Shown: positions 35,401-52,879 of the stretch, in pieces | How the letters are laid out: each line of letters begins with the position of its first letter | How positions within the stretch are numbered: position 1 is the stretch's first letter | Translations under genes and position numbers: made by a program | Assembly (NCBI GenBank): GCA_902729315.2 | Contig: LR746278.1 | Location: 5,211,411 to 5,275,410, forward strand | Source: Spirodela intermedia | Lineage: Eukaryota > Streptophyta > Magnoliopsida > Alismatales > Araceae | Direction: 5' to 3' | DNA length: 64,000 nucleotides | The notes under the pieces: generated by a model | Told to the model about the DNA's origin: nothing | What the model saw: only the letters and a program-made list of their open reading frames with translations | The model's database searches: none

Positions 35401-36850
35401 GTTTTATAAAAAACAAATTAGAAATTTTAGCTCAATTGTGAGTTCTATCACTAAGTGCATGTAAAACAAAAATTGAAGCAGACAAAAGTAGTTGACAAAA
35501 GTTTCATTTCAATCAAAGAAAAATTATATTCTACGCATATTCTAGTACTAGAAAAATTTTATAAATAATTTGAATTGAATGTGATGCTTCAGTTATTAGA
35601 ATTGGAGCTGTATTATTTTAAAAGGGCTGTTTATTTACTTTTTTATAATAAAAAAATAAAAAAATCATAATAAATTGGATGACATATAAATTACAATTTT
35701 ATGTTGTACCCAAAGCATTAATACTTGATTGAGAGAAATACTTGATTTAACAAGAATTTATTTTTTTCTTGACCATCAAGCTTTGAAATTAGTCAATAGT
35801 CATACCACTATCAATAGACACTAGATGTATTTCTTTTATTCAAAATTCACCGTTGTGATAAAGCGCAAATAAGGAAAATTAAATAGAGTGACTAATATAC
35901 TGATTTGAAAATCAACATTCTTGATTACGATGCAAGGTGATGTCACTGGGTTTAATATTTGATAGAACTCTATATAGGAGAAGAATACTTTACTCCAATT
36001 TAAAGTACTTGCAAATAAGGCAAATCATTCAAGGAATTTCACATTCTTGAGGATTACTTATTTTGATATAGTTAATTATGTATTTCTCAAACTTTTTATA
36101 GAAGAAATTAATTCTAGAATTACATGCAATAGGACTTAGAGGACACTTAGGCCATGACAAGACTTTCAAAAATAGTGGTAGAACATTATTATTGCTCACA
36201 ACTTAAGAAAGAAATTGAAAGTTTTGTGTGGAGATGTCAAATTTATCAAGTTAATAAAAGACAATGGCCAATGCTAGAACACAAGTCTGTGTACTCCACT
36301 ACACATTCAAGATAGAATGAATTTACATTTCTATAGATTTTATTTTGGAATTACCATTTACTTAACGAGGACTGGATTTTGTATTTGTGCTGTCATTAGA
36401 TTTTCAAGGATGATGCATTTTATTTCATATTAGAAGATTAATGATGTTGTTCAAGCAGTAAATTTATTTTTTAAAGAAATAATTCATTTATATGGAGTGT
36501 CAAAAAAAATTGTCCCATTTTTTATATACTCTTTGGAATAGATTTAACTTATGCCTAAACTTTAGTGCTTTAATTCATTTAAAAATTAATGATCACATGA
36601 AGGTGATTAACATGACACTTGCCAATTTAATCCTTTGTATTTTAGAAGAGAAATCAAAACAATGCGATTTTACTTCAGCTCAAGTAGAATTTGCATACAA
36701 TTTCCATGGTAAATTTGCCCACAATTACTTTCTATTTTCTATTGTCTATTGACATGACTTAATCTATCCACATATTAACATTTTTCTAAAACTAAAACAT
36801 ATTAATATTTATATTTTTAGAAGATGTTGCAGTATTAATATATTATTTAT
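32480..36850 (+). mobile_element. Ty3/gypsy relic A (+ strand)
   Basis: An LTR-like stretch (about 32490-33140) carries GCCTAATTACGAAATTGGGCC and many TTTGAAATTAAAATT words. It ends before a decayed initiator-Met primer site at about 33143 (TGGTATTGGAA). Downstream, with stops throughout: RT at 34715-35190 (GSRIFFEIDLNSGYTKLEF, YE-LVMSFGLSNISSIFMQMINHILKSFI), RNase H at about 35540-35830 (DHQALKLV) and integrase at about 36120-36450 (GHLGHDKTF; the second strand region LELPFT). The order matches gypsy and no frame is intact. Confidence 0.8.
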
Positions 36851-37689
36851 AATTCAACAAAAGGCTCCAAAAAATAGGGATATACATGTTATCAAGTAAA
36901 ATTTTAGAAGTTTCCTCAAAGATATGAGTTCTTATGATTTTGACTAAATGATGAAGATAAAATATATTTTAAAATTCATAAAAAAAGAAATTCAAGTGTG
37001 GACATCATGATTATGTCAGCACCTTGATAAATGTGATTTGAGTAAAAATAGAGTTATGTTCAGTAAATTCTTGTCTAAACAATTTAGATGATTTAATTGA
37101 TCAAATTAACATCTATGAAAGTCAAGTATGTAAAACCTTTGAAACTCTATTATGCACTTCTTCTATTGTTAGATTAAATTTACCAAGGCCAAATGCAATA
37201 TCTAAGAATTCAGAGAAAGATATAACAAAATGTTGAGCTAGTATATCATTTCAACTAAGAAGAAATCAGGCATCCCAAAATGTACTCGATGAAAACTATT
37301 CCACAACTTAATTTTGTTGGAAAGTTCATGCCAGATCAAGAGCTTTCATAAGAGACCGAGAAAACGTTACTCATTATAACTAATTGCATAGTTTCTGTGA
37401 ATCATGAAAGTTATTTGCATCTACTTTTTATATGTACAACATACTTCTGTAGTGTGCTGTTGATAATTCAAGCAATTAATATGTTAAAGGGGCAAGAATA
37501 TTAGTGCTTAAAGCCTAACAATTATAAGAATATGATGAGTACACATTTAATATTCTACTAATGTCTTTTCACATGATGATTTACGAATTGTATTATTTTC
37601 TGGTTTTCTTTAAGGATGAGAGCCTCAAGATAAATGAGAGGAGAAATATATGATTAATAGTTATTAGAGGGCAGAAGATTAATAGATAA
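36851..37689. other. AT-rich, probably gypsy 3' remnant, no clear feature
   Basis: The start is likely the integrase C-terminus and 3' end of relic A. No boundary or domain can be named. Confidence 0.35.
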
Positions 37690-38830
37690 TCATGATACAT
37701 GAGCATGATCATGCAGCAGTAACACGAAAGATAAAACAGATATGGATATGAATCCACAAAGCTCTAATCTTGGAGAAGAAACCTACCTCTGAATCTACAT
37801 TTGAAGTCTTAACCTTTGAATCTGCAAGGGGGTGCTTGAATCCATAAACAAGAGGGAAAGGTTCTCACAGTGGAGAAAATTGATTCAACTAAAAAAGTGA
37901 GGACCTCAGATTATAATGGGGCCTTTGTATAGGCCTAAAAGGGAAGTTGGGCACTCTCAAAAGGAAGATCTTGACAGATCTTGAGGATAGTGTCTGACTA
38001 ACTCAAAAATAACTTACAATAGACTCTGACATACTGAAATCTTGGACATATCCTTTAAAAATACTCTGACTAACTCTGAAATGACTTAAAATAAACTCTG
38101 ACAGGTAGATATAGTGAATAGATCTTATGTACATACTCTAACAACCAGAAATCTTGAGACAAATCTTAGGTATAGACTCTGTCAATCAAAGATCCTGAAT
38201 AGATCTAAGGTGCAAATTGAACCACATTGAATTTTTTTCTAGAAATAAATAGATATAAAATACCTTCTAGAAGTAAAAAGACATAAAGTAGAAAATAAAT
38301 ATTACTTTTTAGACCTTCAGCCCACTGGTGACATATCGGGGCTACTTTTTAGCACTTTTCACTTTATGACCCAAAATTTTAGATAAGTGAGCCCAAATTT
38401 GAAGTTGGGATTTCAACTTGTGTCTTACGTTATATCAGTTTTTCCTTCTAGAAAACTCGTTCTAGAGTTTTCATTTTAATCATCGTAGTACTAATATATG
38501 TCACCGATATTGAATCCTGGTGAAATAGTTATATTTGCAAAGAGCTGAATGAGGTATATAGTTTCAACTTATTTTGTAGAACCTAATATGGTTCATATTC
38601 CTTTGGCTTCAACTTATTGTAGCTAGATGCTGGGAATCTTCTTTCTTCTTTTCTTATATGTTGCTGTTTATATTTCTCATAATTGATTGTGAGATTGTGT
38701 ATCACACCTTCATGAAGTGCTTTGATATGATCTACCATATTGTTTGTAACAATACTTGTTCCAACTGGTCTTATGACACAACGAAATTTGAAAAAATGAT
38801 AACCTGATCACATTTCAGCATTGACTGTAT
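37690..38830 (-). mobile_element. Ty3/gypsy relic E (- strand): integrase end plus 3' LTR
   Basis: On the - strand 38780-38560 encodes the typical gypsy integrase tail (VDHIKALHEGV...NYEKYKQQH, EERFPASSYNKLKPKEYEPY). It is followed on that strand by LTR sequence. 37740-37925 is an inverted copy of 47350-47540 (shared AAAGCTCTAAT, GAATCCATAA, GGTTCTCACA, GTGAGGACCTCAG in reverse complement). Confidence 0.7.
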
Positions 38831-39230
38831 ATTCTAAAAGAAAAATCATGACCTTGAATCTGAAAGGAATGTGTCTTGGTTGAAAACTCCTTGCCCCGAA
38901 GCCACAGAACAAAGAGATTTCACCCCTTGAGTCTACAAAGGGTTGATCCTGAGTCCACAAAATCAAAAATGATACTGAAATCAACCAGTAGAAGGGGAAA
39001 ACGCCTAAAAAGGAAGGGACCATATGAAATGTGGCCAAATCTCTTAATAGACCATTTGAAGCTGACTTTAGGCAGAAAATAGTCTTCACATCTCTTGAAT
39101 CTCTGATTCATTTGAGATGGTATAAAACTTTATTGCACCTGATTCTTAATCCTTTCAGCCTTTTCAACGCAGATATTATCTTTGATAGTACTTTTTTGCG
39201 CTACATTATCTTGGTACTTAATACAGCCAA
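38831..39230. other. No assignable feature
   Basis: AT-rich, probably LTR-derived because it precedes relic B, but there is no clean boundary. Confidence 0.3.
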
Positions 39231-42200
39231 AACCTTGAAGCCCACTACTGAAGAAGCCTGAAGCTCAGTATTGATGCACCTTGAAGCATAATACTATTGC
39301 AACTTGCAGTCCAGTTTACTTGATGTACCTTAAAGCCCTATTCTTACTTATGTGGATTCAAAATCACTATCTTGTGAACTTAAGGGACCTGTCTTCTTCA
39401 ACCTGCAGATTTAAAGTGAAGAGACAACAAGTGGAGCACGTTTTTGAAGGATTCAAGACGTGTCTTCAACCCCCACAACATCAGAGTTGATCATAACTCG
39501 TTCAAGCCATTCCCTCCTCCAGTTTCGTTGTGTCAAGTGGTATCACAGCAAGGTTAATGTTTCAGATTTCGATTTACAAGATGCCACAAGGTAAAAAGGA
39601 TTCAAATCACTGACAATGAAAGTTTTGAGGTATGCCCTATTTTGAAATTATAGTTTGCTGATTTTAAGATTCATATGGAACAAAAATTTGAAGATTTAAC
39701 TGACACTTTTAAGCAAATCTTAGCACGAATGTGTACAATAGAATATCAATCTGGTGGTCAAACTCGAGTAAAAATAAATGATTTCTATAATATGTCACAT
39801 AAAAACTTATCAAATGATACATGAAGCTCAAAAAGTAAATCTGATTATGATGATTGCAAAGAATTTCAAATGAAAATTCATTTGCCTAGGTTTAATGGAC
39901 ATTTAAAAATAGAATAATTTCTTGATTGAATTTCTGAAATTGAGAGATTTTTTGAATATATGATGATTCTGATGAAAAACAGGTGAAATTAGTTGCCTAT
40001 AAACTCAAAGTAAAGCCTTTGCCTAGTGGGATCAACAACAATCCACTGATGCAAGATCAGGAAAAGATCATGTTTGAAGTTTGGATAAGATGAAAAGATT
40101 ATTAAAATCTACATTTCTTCCTCCTAATTTTGTATAGGTCTTACATTACCATTATGAAAATATTAAACAGGGAAGTAGATATGTCAAAGAATATGTTGGG
40201 GAATTTTACAGATTTTCTTCAAGAGTCAATTTTACTTAATATGAATCTTATATGATCTCTCGATTTAAAACTGGACTTCGATGGGATATTGAAGAAAAGG
40301 TTAGTTACAATCATTCTTCAAGTTAAATGATCCTGTTATGACATCAGAATGTGCTGAGGCTTTATTGGAGAAAGGAAAATCTAGAACTCGAAATTCTACT
40401 AATGTGTCAACATTTCAGCCAGACAGGTCAAGACAAACATATATTTCAGTTGCTACTTGTAATGAAAGATCGGCAACCTCAGCTGCACCAAGACCAAGTG
40501 GATCTATTTCTAGTGCGTCAAAATTCTTCTCAAAGGAATCCATATGTACCTAACTCTGTTCCAAAATATTATAGATCTAATGAAGAATGTCACAAATCAA
40601 ATCTTTGTCCAAAATATGATATTCTAAACTTCAAAAAGAAACTGAAGGTGCAGAAGGTCAAGAAGAAATTCAAGATAATAATATTGAGGGCAAAGAAGAA
40701 GACTTTGGTCACTCACTAGTCATTCAAAGACTGATGTATGCACCAAAGAATGAAGAACCTTACTCCAGTGTCTTTGATTCTAACAGTAGTGAAAATATTA
40801 TTTCCTCTTTGATGGTATATAAATTGGGGCTGAAAATTAAAAAATATCTACATCCATATATAATTGCGTGAATAAAGAAGGATTATAAGACCAGAGCTAC
40901 ACAGATGTATAAGACCAGAGTTACACAGATGAGATTTACTACGATGTTGTTGAGATAGAAGTCTGTCATCTAATTTTGGGTAGACCATGGTAATACGATT
41001 TAGATGCAACTCACCTGGGCAGAGATAATCATTAATTTTTTTACAAAACTGTTGAGATGTTTGTTTTATGCCGAATAAAAGAAAATGAGTTTTTCAGTGC
41101 AGTTAAAGAAAAGAAAAAACAAGTTATGATGATTGACAAAAAAATAACTTTTAATACTTCGAAAGATAATTCTAAAGTATTTATGCTGGTTAAAAAATAA
41201 AATCTTTCTTTGCATGATTATAGTGTTATACCTAATGCAACACAAAATATGTTAAATGAGTTCTCTTATAAATCTCCTATAAATTTATCTCATTACAGAA
41301 TTAGTGCTTACTGGAATATGATTTTACAGGAACAAGTTAAAGAGCCCATGCTCAGTACCTGCATTATTAGTTCCAATAAAAGATGGAACCTGACGAATTT
41401 GTGTAGGTAGTTGAGTAATTAATAAAATGACAGTAAAATATATTTCTATTTCCAAAATGTGATGATATGCTTGACATGCTGTGTGGTTTTAGAATCTTTT
41501 TCAAAATTGACCTTAAAAGTGGGTCTCATCAAACTTGAATTCGTCAAGGTGATGCATGGAAGACCAATTTCAAAATGAAAGAAAGATCATATGAATGGTT
41601 CGTTATGCAATGTGACTTATCTAATGTTCCGAGTACTTTTATGTGAATGATGACTCAGGTACTGAAGCGATTCATTGGACAATATTTTGATATATAGTAT
41701 CATAGAGGAAGCCTTTCTATGATATATTGTATGTATAGATGGCATCAAAGAGGATGAAAAAAGTGTTGAAGTTATTAAAGACTAGTCAATTCTAAAAAAT
41801 ATAGATGGCATCAGTCTTCATGACTTAGCATCCTTTTATACAAGTATTATTCTATCTTTCAGTTCAATTATGACTCCCATCATTTAGTGCATAAAAAGAG
41901 GAAACTTTTAGTTGACAGATGCAACAAAGAGAACTTTTATTTTAACTGAAGGAAAGTTAAGATCTGACACTATACTAGTACTGCCAATATTTGATAAACT
42001 ATTTGAAGTTGAATGTGATGCCTCAATTATTAGAATCGAAACTGTATTACCCCAAGAAAGTCATCCAGTAGTTTTTTATAGTGAGAAATTAATAAAGTCC
42101 CAAAGAAAGTATATTACATACGAATTATAACTTTATGCTATAATTAGACCATTACATACTTCAGGACATTACTTTATTCAATTGGAATTTGTTTTATTTA

Positions 42201-42860
42201 CTGACCAACAAGCTTTGAAATCACTCAACAGTTAGACCACTATCAACATAATGCATGTTAGAAAGATTTCAATTATTCAAAAGTTTTCTCTTGTTATAAA
42301 ACAAAATAAGCAAAATCAAACAAAGTGATTGTTGCACTGAGCCAAAAATCAATATTTCTGATTACAATGAGAGAAGAAAAGTGCAAACCATCTAAAGGAT
42401 TTCACATTTTTAAAGATTAATTATTTCAAGAAAATTAGTGATGGATCCCTCGAACTTCTTTGTTTTAGAAGTTAATTCGAGAATTACTTGCAGTAAGACT
42501 TTGATGACACTTAAGCTGTGACAAGACTTAGATTTCTATACATTTTATTTTCAGATTACCATGTACCCAAACAGGAGAAGATTCTGTTTTTGTTGTCGTG
42601 GAATCATTCTCAAAGATTACCAAAAGAACTTGGTACTAGTGTAGCACGAAATAACTTGGCTGAATACTTTCAAATAATATATGAAAATGTGAACAAACAT
42701 TTTACAACCAATTATACAAACTACAAGGAAAAGGCAGACAGAAAATGAAGAAGAAAGATCTTTGATCTTGGGTGATTTGTTTATGATATACTTCAGAAAG
42801 GAACAATTGCCAGTAGGAAATTATCACAAACTCAGCCCACTAAGTAGTTTGTTTTATTTC
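39231..42860 (+). mobile_element. Ty3/gypsy relic B (+ strand), best preserved of the iMet family
   Basis: The LTR end shares GTCTTCAACCCCCACAA and TCGTTGTGTCAAGTGG with relic A and is followed by the primer site TGGTATCACAGC (initiator-Met type, one mismatch) at 39539. Then: gag with a decayed knuckle (YRSNEECHKSNLCPK, about 40570-40612), protease tail (CHLILGRPW-YDLDATHLGR, about 40965-41030), RT at 41250-41680 ([33 protein letters not shown]), RNase H at 41935-42230 (LFEVECDASIIRIETVLPQE, PVVFYSEKLIKSQRKY, TDQQALKSL) and integrase tail (DLFMIYFRKEQLPVGNYHKLSP, 42770-42840). Stops and short deletions throughout. Confidence 0.87.
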
Positions 42861-43015
42861 ATCTTAGAGTATTTTTCGAGGATTTGTCTAAGATCTAAGT
42901 CTGTTTTAAGTATTTTTAGAGTTAGTCAGACTATATCTCTTGGTTGCCTTAATAGGTGCTATTACTATGGCTCCTGTAAATTAGTAATATTAGTATTATA
43001 TTATATTATTATTTT

Positions 43016-43118
43016 CATATTATTATTCTAATTATATATATTATATACTACTTAACTAATACTTAATCATATTATTATTCTAATATATATATTATATACA
43101 ACTTAACTAATACTTAAT
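43016..43118. repeat. 52-bp AT-rich tandem pair
   Basis: CATATTATTATTCTAA...CTTAACTAATACTTAAT occurs at 43016-43067 and 43068-43118, back to back, differing at a few positions. Confidence 0.9.
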
Positions 43119-43149
43119 ATAGTAAATAATTTTTTTTAATAAAATACTT

Positions 43150-43434
43150 AAGATTAGCAAGAAGTCTATTTTGTTCTTATCTTGTATTATTGTAAGACAT
43201 TTATTTTCCTTTTAAATGAGCTATTTATAGCCCATAGGAATGGTATTTATCTAAAAACCCTAGTATATAAAAAAAGTATTACAAGGTACTTGTTTGATTC
43301 TACTTCTCTTTATTTTATTCGGAATACTTTATTTTTTCCTAGATTTTGTCCTGAAATTGTTACTCTATGAAATTCGCATTCTATAAAAAATTTAAAGCAG
43401 TTGAATTCTTTTGAGATTCATAAGGAGTTAGTCA
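43150..43434 (+). other. Plastid-like spacer upstream of ndhE
   Basis: AT-rich sequence contiguous with ndhE and ending in AAGGAG six bases before the ATG pair, a plastid-type Shine-Dalgarno. By plastome order it should be the ndhG-ndhE spacer. No ndhG codons are recognised, and the exact left end of the insertion is uncertain. Confidence 0.5.
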
Positions 43435-43668
43435 ATGATGTTTGAGCATGTACTTTTTTTGAGTGCATATTTGTTTTCCATTGGTATTTATGGATTGATC
43501 CCAAGTCGAAGCATGGTTAGAGCACTTATGTGTCTTGAGCTTATACTAAATTCGGTTAATATTAATCTTGTGACATTTTCTAATTTATTTGATAGTCGAC
43601 AATTAAAAGGGGATATTTTCTCAATTTTTCTTATAGCTATTGCAGCGGCTGAAGCAGCTATTGGTTAG
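43435..43668 (+). pseudogene. ndhE: ndhE, plastid NDH subunit 4L, 3'-truncated nuclear copy
   Basis: NdhE is a three-helix membrane subunit of the plastid NAD(P)H dehydrogenase-like complex, about 101 residues long. This copy starts normally ([20 protein letters not shown]) and keeps [16 protein letters not shown] and [14 protein letters not shown]...[10 protein letters not shown]. It then hits TAG after 77 residues, at the join with ycf2. The last membrane segment and tail are lost. Confidence 0.95.
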
Positions 43669-43669
43669 A

Positions 43670-47345
<3,676 letters not shown>

Positions 47346-47349
47346 CCAC

Positions 47350-48300
47350 CATTGAAACCTGAGGTCCTCACTTTTAAGTGGACTCAGTTTTCTTCATTGT
47401 GAGAACCTTTCCATCTTGCTAATGGATTAAAGGGTTGAAGACTCCGAATCTATGGATTGAGAGGAAGGTTTTTACCCCAACATTAGAGCTTTATGGATTC
47501 AAGCTCATATCCTCTTTATTTTCTGCGTTACTGCTGCATCAATTAATATCAGAGCCAGGTTAACATTTCAATCAAGGTTCAAACATTTCAAGCAAGATAG
47601 TGATTTTAGCAAAGGAGCAAATGAGAGTAATGCTCATTAACCAGACAGTTTCTTAAAGAGTTTTATATTAATACTCAATTACATTATTGTTGAAAAACGT
47701 ATTTCAAATATTAAAATAGCTGATGTGATCCCAAAAGCTTTTTAGAGTCCCTTATCTGACATTTTCTGTATTAAAATACTCATCTTCCACCAATGCGACA
47801 TGTATAACATCGTATTGACCTTATACCAGAACTAACTGTGCCTAACCTTCCGCATTATAGAATGACTGCACAACAAAATTAAACTCTTGATGAACAAGTC
47901 GAAGAGTTATTGAGTGAAGGATTGATAAGAGAAAGTATAGGTCCATGTTCTGTGCTAGCTTTACTTGTTCCAAAAAGAACACAATTAAGTATAAATTTCT
48001 GATTCCATGCCTAGATGAAATGTTTGCTAAACTTTGTGGTTCTAAATCTTGCTCCAAACTTGATTTAGAGAGCAGGAGATGAATGAAACCATCTTTACCT
48101 TCTGTGTTACTGCTGCGTCATTGTCAAAAAGGCATCAGCTGCATCAAGCCCAATTACTTACATGCTTCATTAAACACAAAAATAAAATTCAGGCACCCCC
48201 TTGATCTAATCTTTTTATTGGTTGATGTGGTGTTCAAGCATAAAAACAAAAACATACATAAATATCTACTAGGTGATATTTACTAACTTACAGTGTTAAT
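47350..48300 (+). mobile_element. Ty3/gypsy relic C (+ strand): LTR end, primer site, RT fragment
   Basis: 47350-47538 is LTR sequence, inverted relative to 37740-37925. It ends at TAATATCAGAGCCAGG (47541), a good initiator-Met primer site. After a large deletion, 47800-48075 encodes the RT entry (TVPNLPHYRMTAQQN, LDEQVEELLSEGLIRESIGPCSVLALLVPK). 48085-48125 and 48640-48730 repeat LTR-like phrases (CTTCTGTGTTACTGCTGC and relatives), suggesting nested fragments. Confidence 0.8.
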
Positions 48301-48914
48301 TTTGTAACGATATCACGATCAAGCATGAAATGCAATCTTGAGGATTGTTCACACCCAGATAGATTTATTTATAACTTATCTTACCTTTTAGAATGACTTT
48401 TTTAATCACTATTAGTCAAATATATGTAAAACTTTACATATAGAGTAAAGGGGATGTTCACGTATCATTTTCCAGGTGCAATATATGAAGAATTTCAAAT
48501 GTATGAGTAATGCCAAATAAAAAACATCACATAAAAACTTTCAAACTACATTATAGAAACAACTTGACTAATTGCTATTTTTGACAAATTGATACTAAAG
48601 TTTCAAACTTGTCTAAATGTATAAATCTTAAATGCACAATGCTGTGGAATTAGAGAAAGGTTTCCTTTCAAAGATTTGAGCTTTTTGGGATCAGGCCCAT
48701 ATCTTGTTTATCTTGTATGTTACTACTATATTACAGTGTTTTGAGTGCCACCAATGTCTTCAATGTCGTTAGATTTCTCACACTCATTTCATGTAAAATA
48801 ATTCTGTGGCAGCTAAAATATAAAATAGTTTTTTCATCTGTCCAAATTACTAGTTGTTGGGTATTAAAGCAAGAATTGTGTTTTTCTATTTTTTTGATTA
48901 TTTTATTTTATTGT
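48301..48914. other. AT-rich, LTR-like traces only
   Basis: No coding signal. About 48655-48740 resembles the end of the relic C LTR (GGTTTCC...TTGAGC...CCCATATC). Confidence 0.35.
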
Positions 48915-49160
48915 GTTAACTTGGAGGGGGGACAGCAGCTGAATGGGTAAACCAGACCGGTCGAGCCACGAGCTGGGATTGAGTGGCAAAGTCCTCGCTT
49001 CATGCACGTGTGCGTCGCTCCCCTTCCACATCTCGGTGATAATTCAGTTTCTTGCCTTTTATTTTGGAAGAAAGCATATGTACTGAGATCCATTGTGGTA
49101 TGATCCAACGGTACGCAGAGAGCCATGTCATCTGATGGGAGATTTGAACCTTGTGAGGAG
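48915..49160 (+). repeat. LTR fragment related to the 9006-19590 gypsy element, opposite orientation
   Basis: In reverse complement the block matches 10255-10480 and 18995-19375: GAGCCACGAGCTGGG, GAGTGGC, CATGCACGTGTGCG, CTCCCCTTCCACATC and GTACGCAGAGAGCCATGTCATCTGAT. It is a solo piece with no second LTR or internal domains nearby. Confidence 0.72.
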
Positions 49161-52100
49161 GGATGAATACTCCTATTGCCTCCTCTAGATATTAAACGTT
49201 TTCTCCTAAAGTAAAACCTCACAACCAAAATTTTTTACCTCTAGATAATGGAGCCGAAAACCTGAACGCCATTATCCATGCATCATGAAACCCATTACTG
49301 TTGAGGCTTGAAGCTCCATTTCATGCGAAATTCAAATTTTCATTCGACATTAAAATTGATCCAAGACTTAAAAATTCTCAGTTAAAATTCAAACTTGGAC
49401 CCCAACCCCGATTGATGACAAATCGTTCTCTGCAATATTTTATTTAAACCTGTAAGCTCATAACACTAGAAGAATCAGCAGGTGGACTTTGATCTGCGCA
49501 AAAGTTTGGATTCATGACTTTTGGCCTCTTTGCAAAATATTGAGAAGGGACTCTAGCGTTCAAGCTTATATTCTCATTTTATTTCATTTTGCCCAAGATT
49601 TAAAAGAAGGCAATCACAAAATCTACGAATATTCCTCCTTAGTTTATATGCCTCAGCACTCCATTCTATTTATCTGAACATTATTTTCCTCAGACGATCA
49701 TCCTCATACAGCTGGTGCATATCATCCTCACACAGTTTGCCATGTGGTGATAGAACATCCTGTTAATTTGCCATTTGGCGATCCCATGATGTGGAATGTA
49801 AGTAAGTATTTAAATAACTCCCAACTTCGTTTAAGGCGTCCTTAGTTTCTGCATAAATATGAAGATCAATTTTGTAATGGCATGTTTTTTTCCTATAGGA
49901 TAAAATTTCTGCACAAAGTCAAAATTTGGCCTAATAATATTAGCCCATCTCTTGCCTGGTCATGAAATCCTCATAACTTCTTAAGATACATTTGGGAAGT
50001 GTACTAACTTAACTCACAAGTGGATAGAAATTTGTCTATTTGTTTATGTGATCATTGAGTGGGATCTCATCTGCACATATAGTGTGGAGGAGAGGGAGGA
50101 CTATAAACCCACTGTGGTCAAAATGTTTGACGAAGGTGGAAGATTTTAGTTGGGCTGGTGGACCCAGTAAGCCCATGACATTAAATGATCCCTGCTACAC
50201 AAGTGGGGGACTAGCCCTCCATGTGCCATGAGGTATTCCTGCAAAACAAGAGTTTACTGCACTAAGTGGTGAGGAAGGAGTAAATAGGGCAGTGAGGAGG
50301 ACGGAACATTGCTGGAGTGATGCAATAACCCCAAATATGAACATGCCTTCCTAGTGTTGCACGTATCCCATCTCTCATGCCAAGATCTTGTTACTATCAT
50401 TAGTCGTCATACTTCCTCAAACTGGGTATCAAACCATTCACCCTTCAAGAACTACCTGCTCTCTCTCTCTTCTTTTTTCTTGGGGGCCTCTTCTCTCACC
50501 CTCCACTAATTGCATATGATCTTAGGTACAAGGGTAATTCCTTAGCTTCTCGTAGGCTCTAAGCTACCTGATGGTACTAACGAGATCTTAGGAGAGGTGC
50601 TGGGATGGCAATTCACAGCAAATCTGGCAGGTCTGATGTGCCATAGACCTATTCTCCAAAGGGGGACAATTCACTACCTGAAGATGCTAGATGCTAGATG
50701 AGTAGATCGCAATGCGTCTTGTCGTCTGCGGTGTGCCATTCTCAACATTGAGCTACTCCAAGCAATACGCCATTGCCTAGGTGACGAACTTAAACTAAAG
50801 GTTAAATATGTCATCGTAATACAACTAAGCTCATGCAAACAAATTTACTAAACTTCACTCTTCTATTTAGGATGAGTAATGGTCAATCCTCAACGAGCAT
50901 GGGTAATGAAACTAGAAATTTTAATGAAATGTTAAAGTGTGTAAAAGCCGAGTGATGCTCCATCTGTGACGAGAATGCAATTGATCAAACCATGATTTTC
51001 CTTCTGTTTCCTTCAGCTTTGCCCTGCTAGAACGTGAACTAAAAAGCGTCCTCCAAGAGGGGGGTGACATATCATTATATGACGCTCCTTCAGCTTTGAG
51101 ATTTAGGCACATCCAATGGATGGTCAATATTAATAATCATTATATGAGGGCGGCCCTCCAAGAGAAGGGCTGAATGGATGTGAGGCGTGTTTGAGGGAGC
51201 TTCATCCTAAGGTCCACGCAGCAAGAGGAGACTTTTCATTGCATCTGGTATACTCTTAGATGGTTGCAACTCATCTCCTGGTCAATAATTTTCTTCCCAA
51301 CGACATCCATTGGATTCGTGATCCTTTTATCGTTAATATTTAAACATCTAGTGATTTTTGGAAAATCACTGACAAGATTTTTGGAAAATATCTAGTGATT
51401 CTAGCGGCTACTCCATCAGCAGCAATCTGCAGGAAAGTCATGATAATCAGATAAAAATATTAGTTTTTATTTAGGGGGATTCATACCCGCAGGAATTGTC
51501 ACTTGACTTCATACTACTATTATCTACTCATTAATTATCATCTATATATTAGATATCAATGCCTATATGTATCTTATATGATAGTCTCTAACGCTATCCC
51601 TTCACCTTTCAATCCTGAAATATGAAGACAAGAAGTGTTCAAAATATTAATCACTAGATATGATCAAAACTCATAGCTCAGCATATGATCAAAACTCATG
51701 GAAGGCTTAATTATATCATCTTGGTCAACCTCTTAGGAGTTTTTGGAATGAATCACGGGCAATCAAATAGAATGAGCAGATTCCTAGGTATGATACTATA
51801 GGCTAGAAAAAATTCTCATCTTGATGTGTCTAATCCTAAACCCCTCAAAATGGATATCTCTCTCTTTTGTATATGGTGGAAAGACATCTCCTCTTTGTGG
51901 TACAAAATGAATGTGGATAAAAAGATGGGTTACAACATAGGTAGGTCATGGGCTGAAGAGCAATGGCTAAGTACCACTCATGATTGTTAAGCTCTCAAAT
52001 AAAAAAAATGTACATAGTGTCATATGAAAACAAGGAATAAGATGAGTACTCTGCAATGACTTTTTCTTTACTCTATTCTCTTCATTCTTTTCTTTTCTTT

Positions 52101-52879
52101 TCATTTTCCTTTTTTTTCTTTTTTCATGAACGAAAATCTTAACCCAAACATATACAACAAAGAAGAGGATGAAGAAATATTGAAAAAGATGAGTATGAAG
52201 AAAATCTTAACCCAAACTATGTTTGGTCGAATTCTGAAAATCTCAAGGGTAAGTTTGGGTAGAACCGGCTAATAGTTTATTAGTGATTGGTCGAATTCTT
52301 AAAATGTATTCATATCATTCTGTACCTAAAATTTAATTTGCTTCAACAATTACGAAAAGAAAAATTACAATCAATGAGAATTCAAAGACCAAGTAGAACC
52401 GGCTAACGTATGGTAGGTGATCTAAATTTCTATCATTCAATTCTCTCCAGTCCACAACAATAGTACTTCAACCTTTTGATTACTCATAATACTTTTATGC
52501 TGATATGATATCCCATTCCTACGAGGTTATTAATTACATAAAAATGCTCATAGTCAATTCCTCTTGGTATACATAAGAGTCTTTGGTAGATAGACCGTGA
52601 AAACAGAGTAAGAACTTAAAAAATGTATTTTGTATCTTAAAGTTCATTCCTTCTCCTAATGCTGGCCGGATTGTAGTATTTGGTTTACTCCTCAAAGAAT
52701 GATAATATTCTCTCATTTTCATTCGTCTATCATCATGGTTTTGAGGTAAATCAAGGTTTACTCAATTTAGTTTTCTAGATCTAGTCCCATGCATAGATAA
52801 GTGGGACCTATAAGTTTTAAAGACCTCCTTTGATCAAGCTCAGTAATGCATAAATCTGCTTTTGTTGCTACGTATTGAA
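49161..52879. other. No gene seen
   Basis: AT-rich with short open frames only. 49290-49420 resembles the LTR words of relic A (TTGAAGCTCC..., runs of AAATTCAAATTTTC). Around 51010-51175 TATCATTATATGA and CCTCCAAGAG occur twice in a small rearranged duplication. No RNA gene or domain recognised. Confidence 0.5.
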
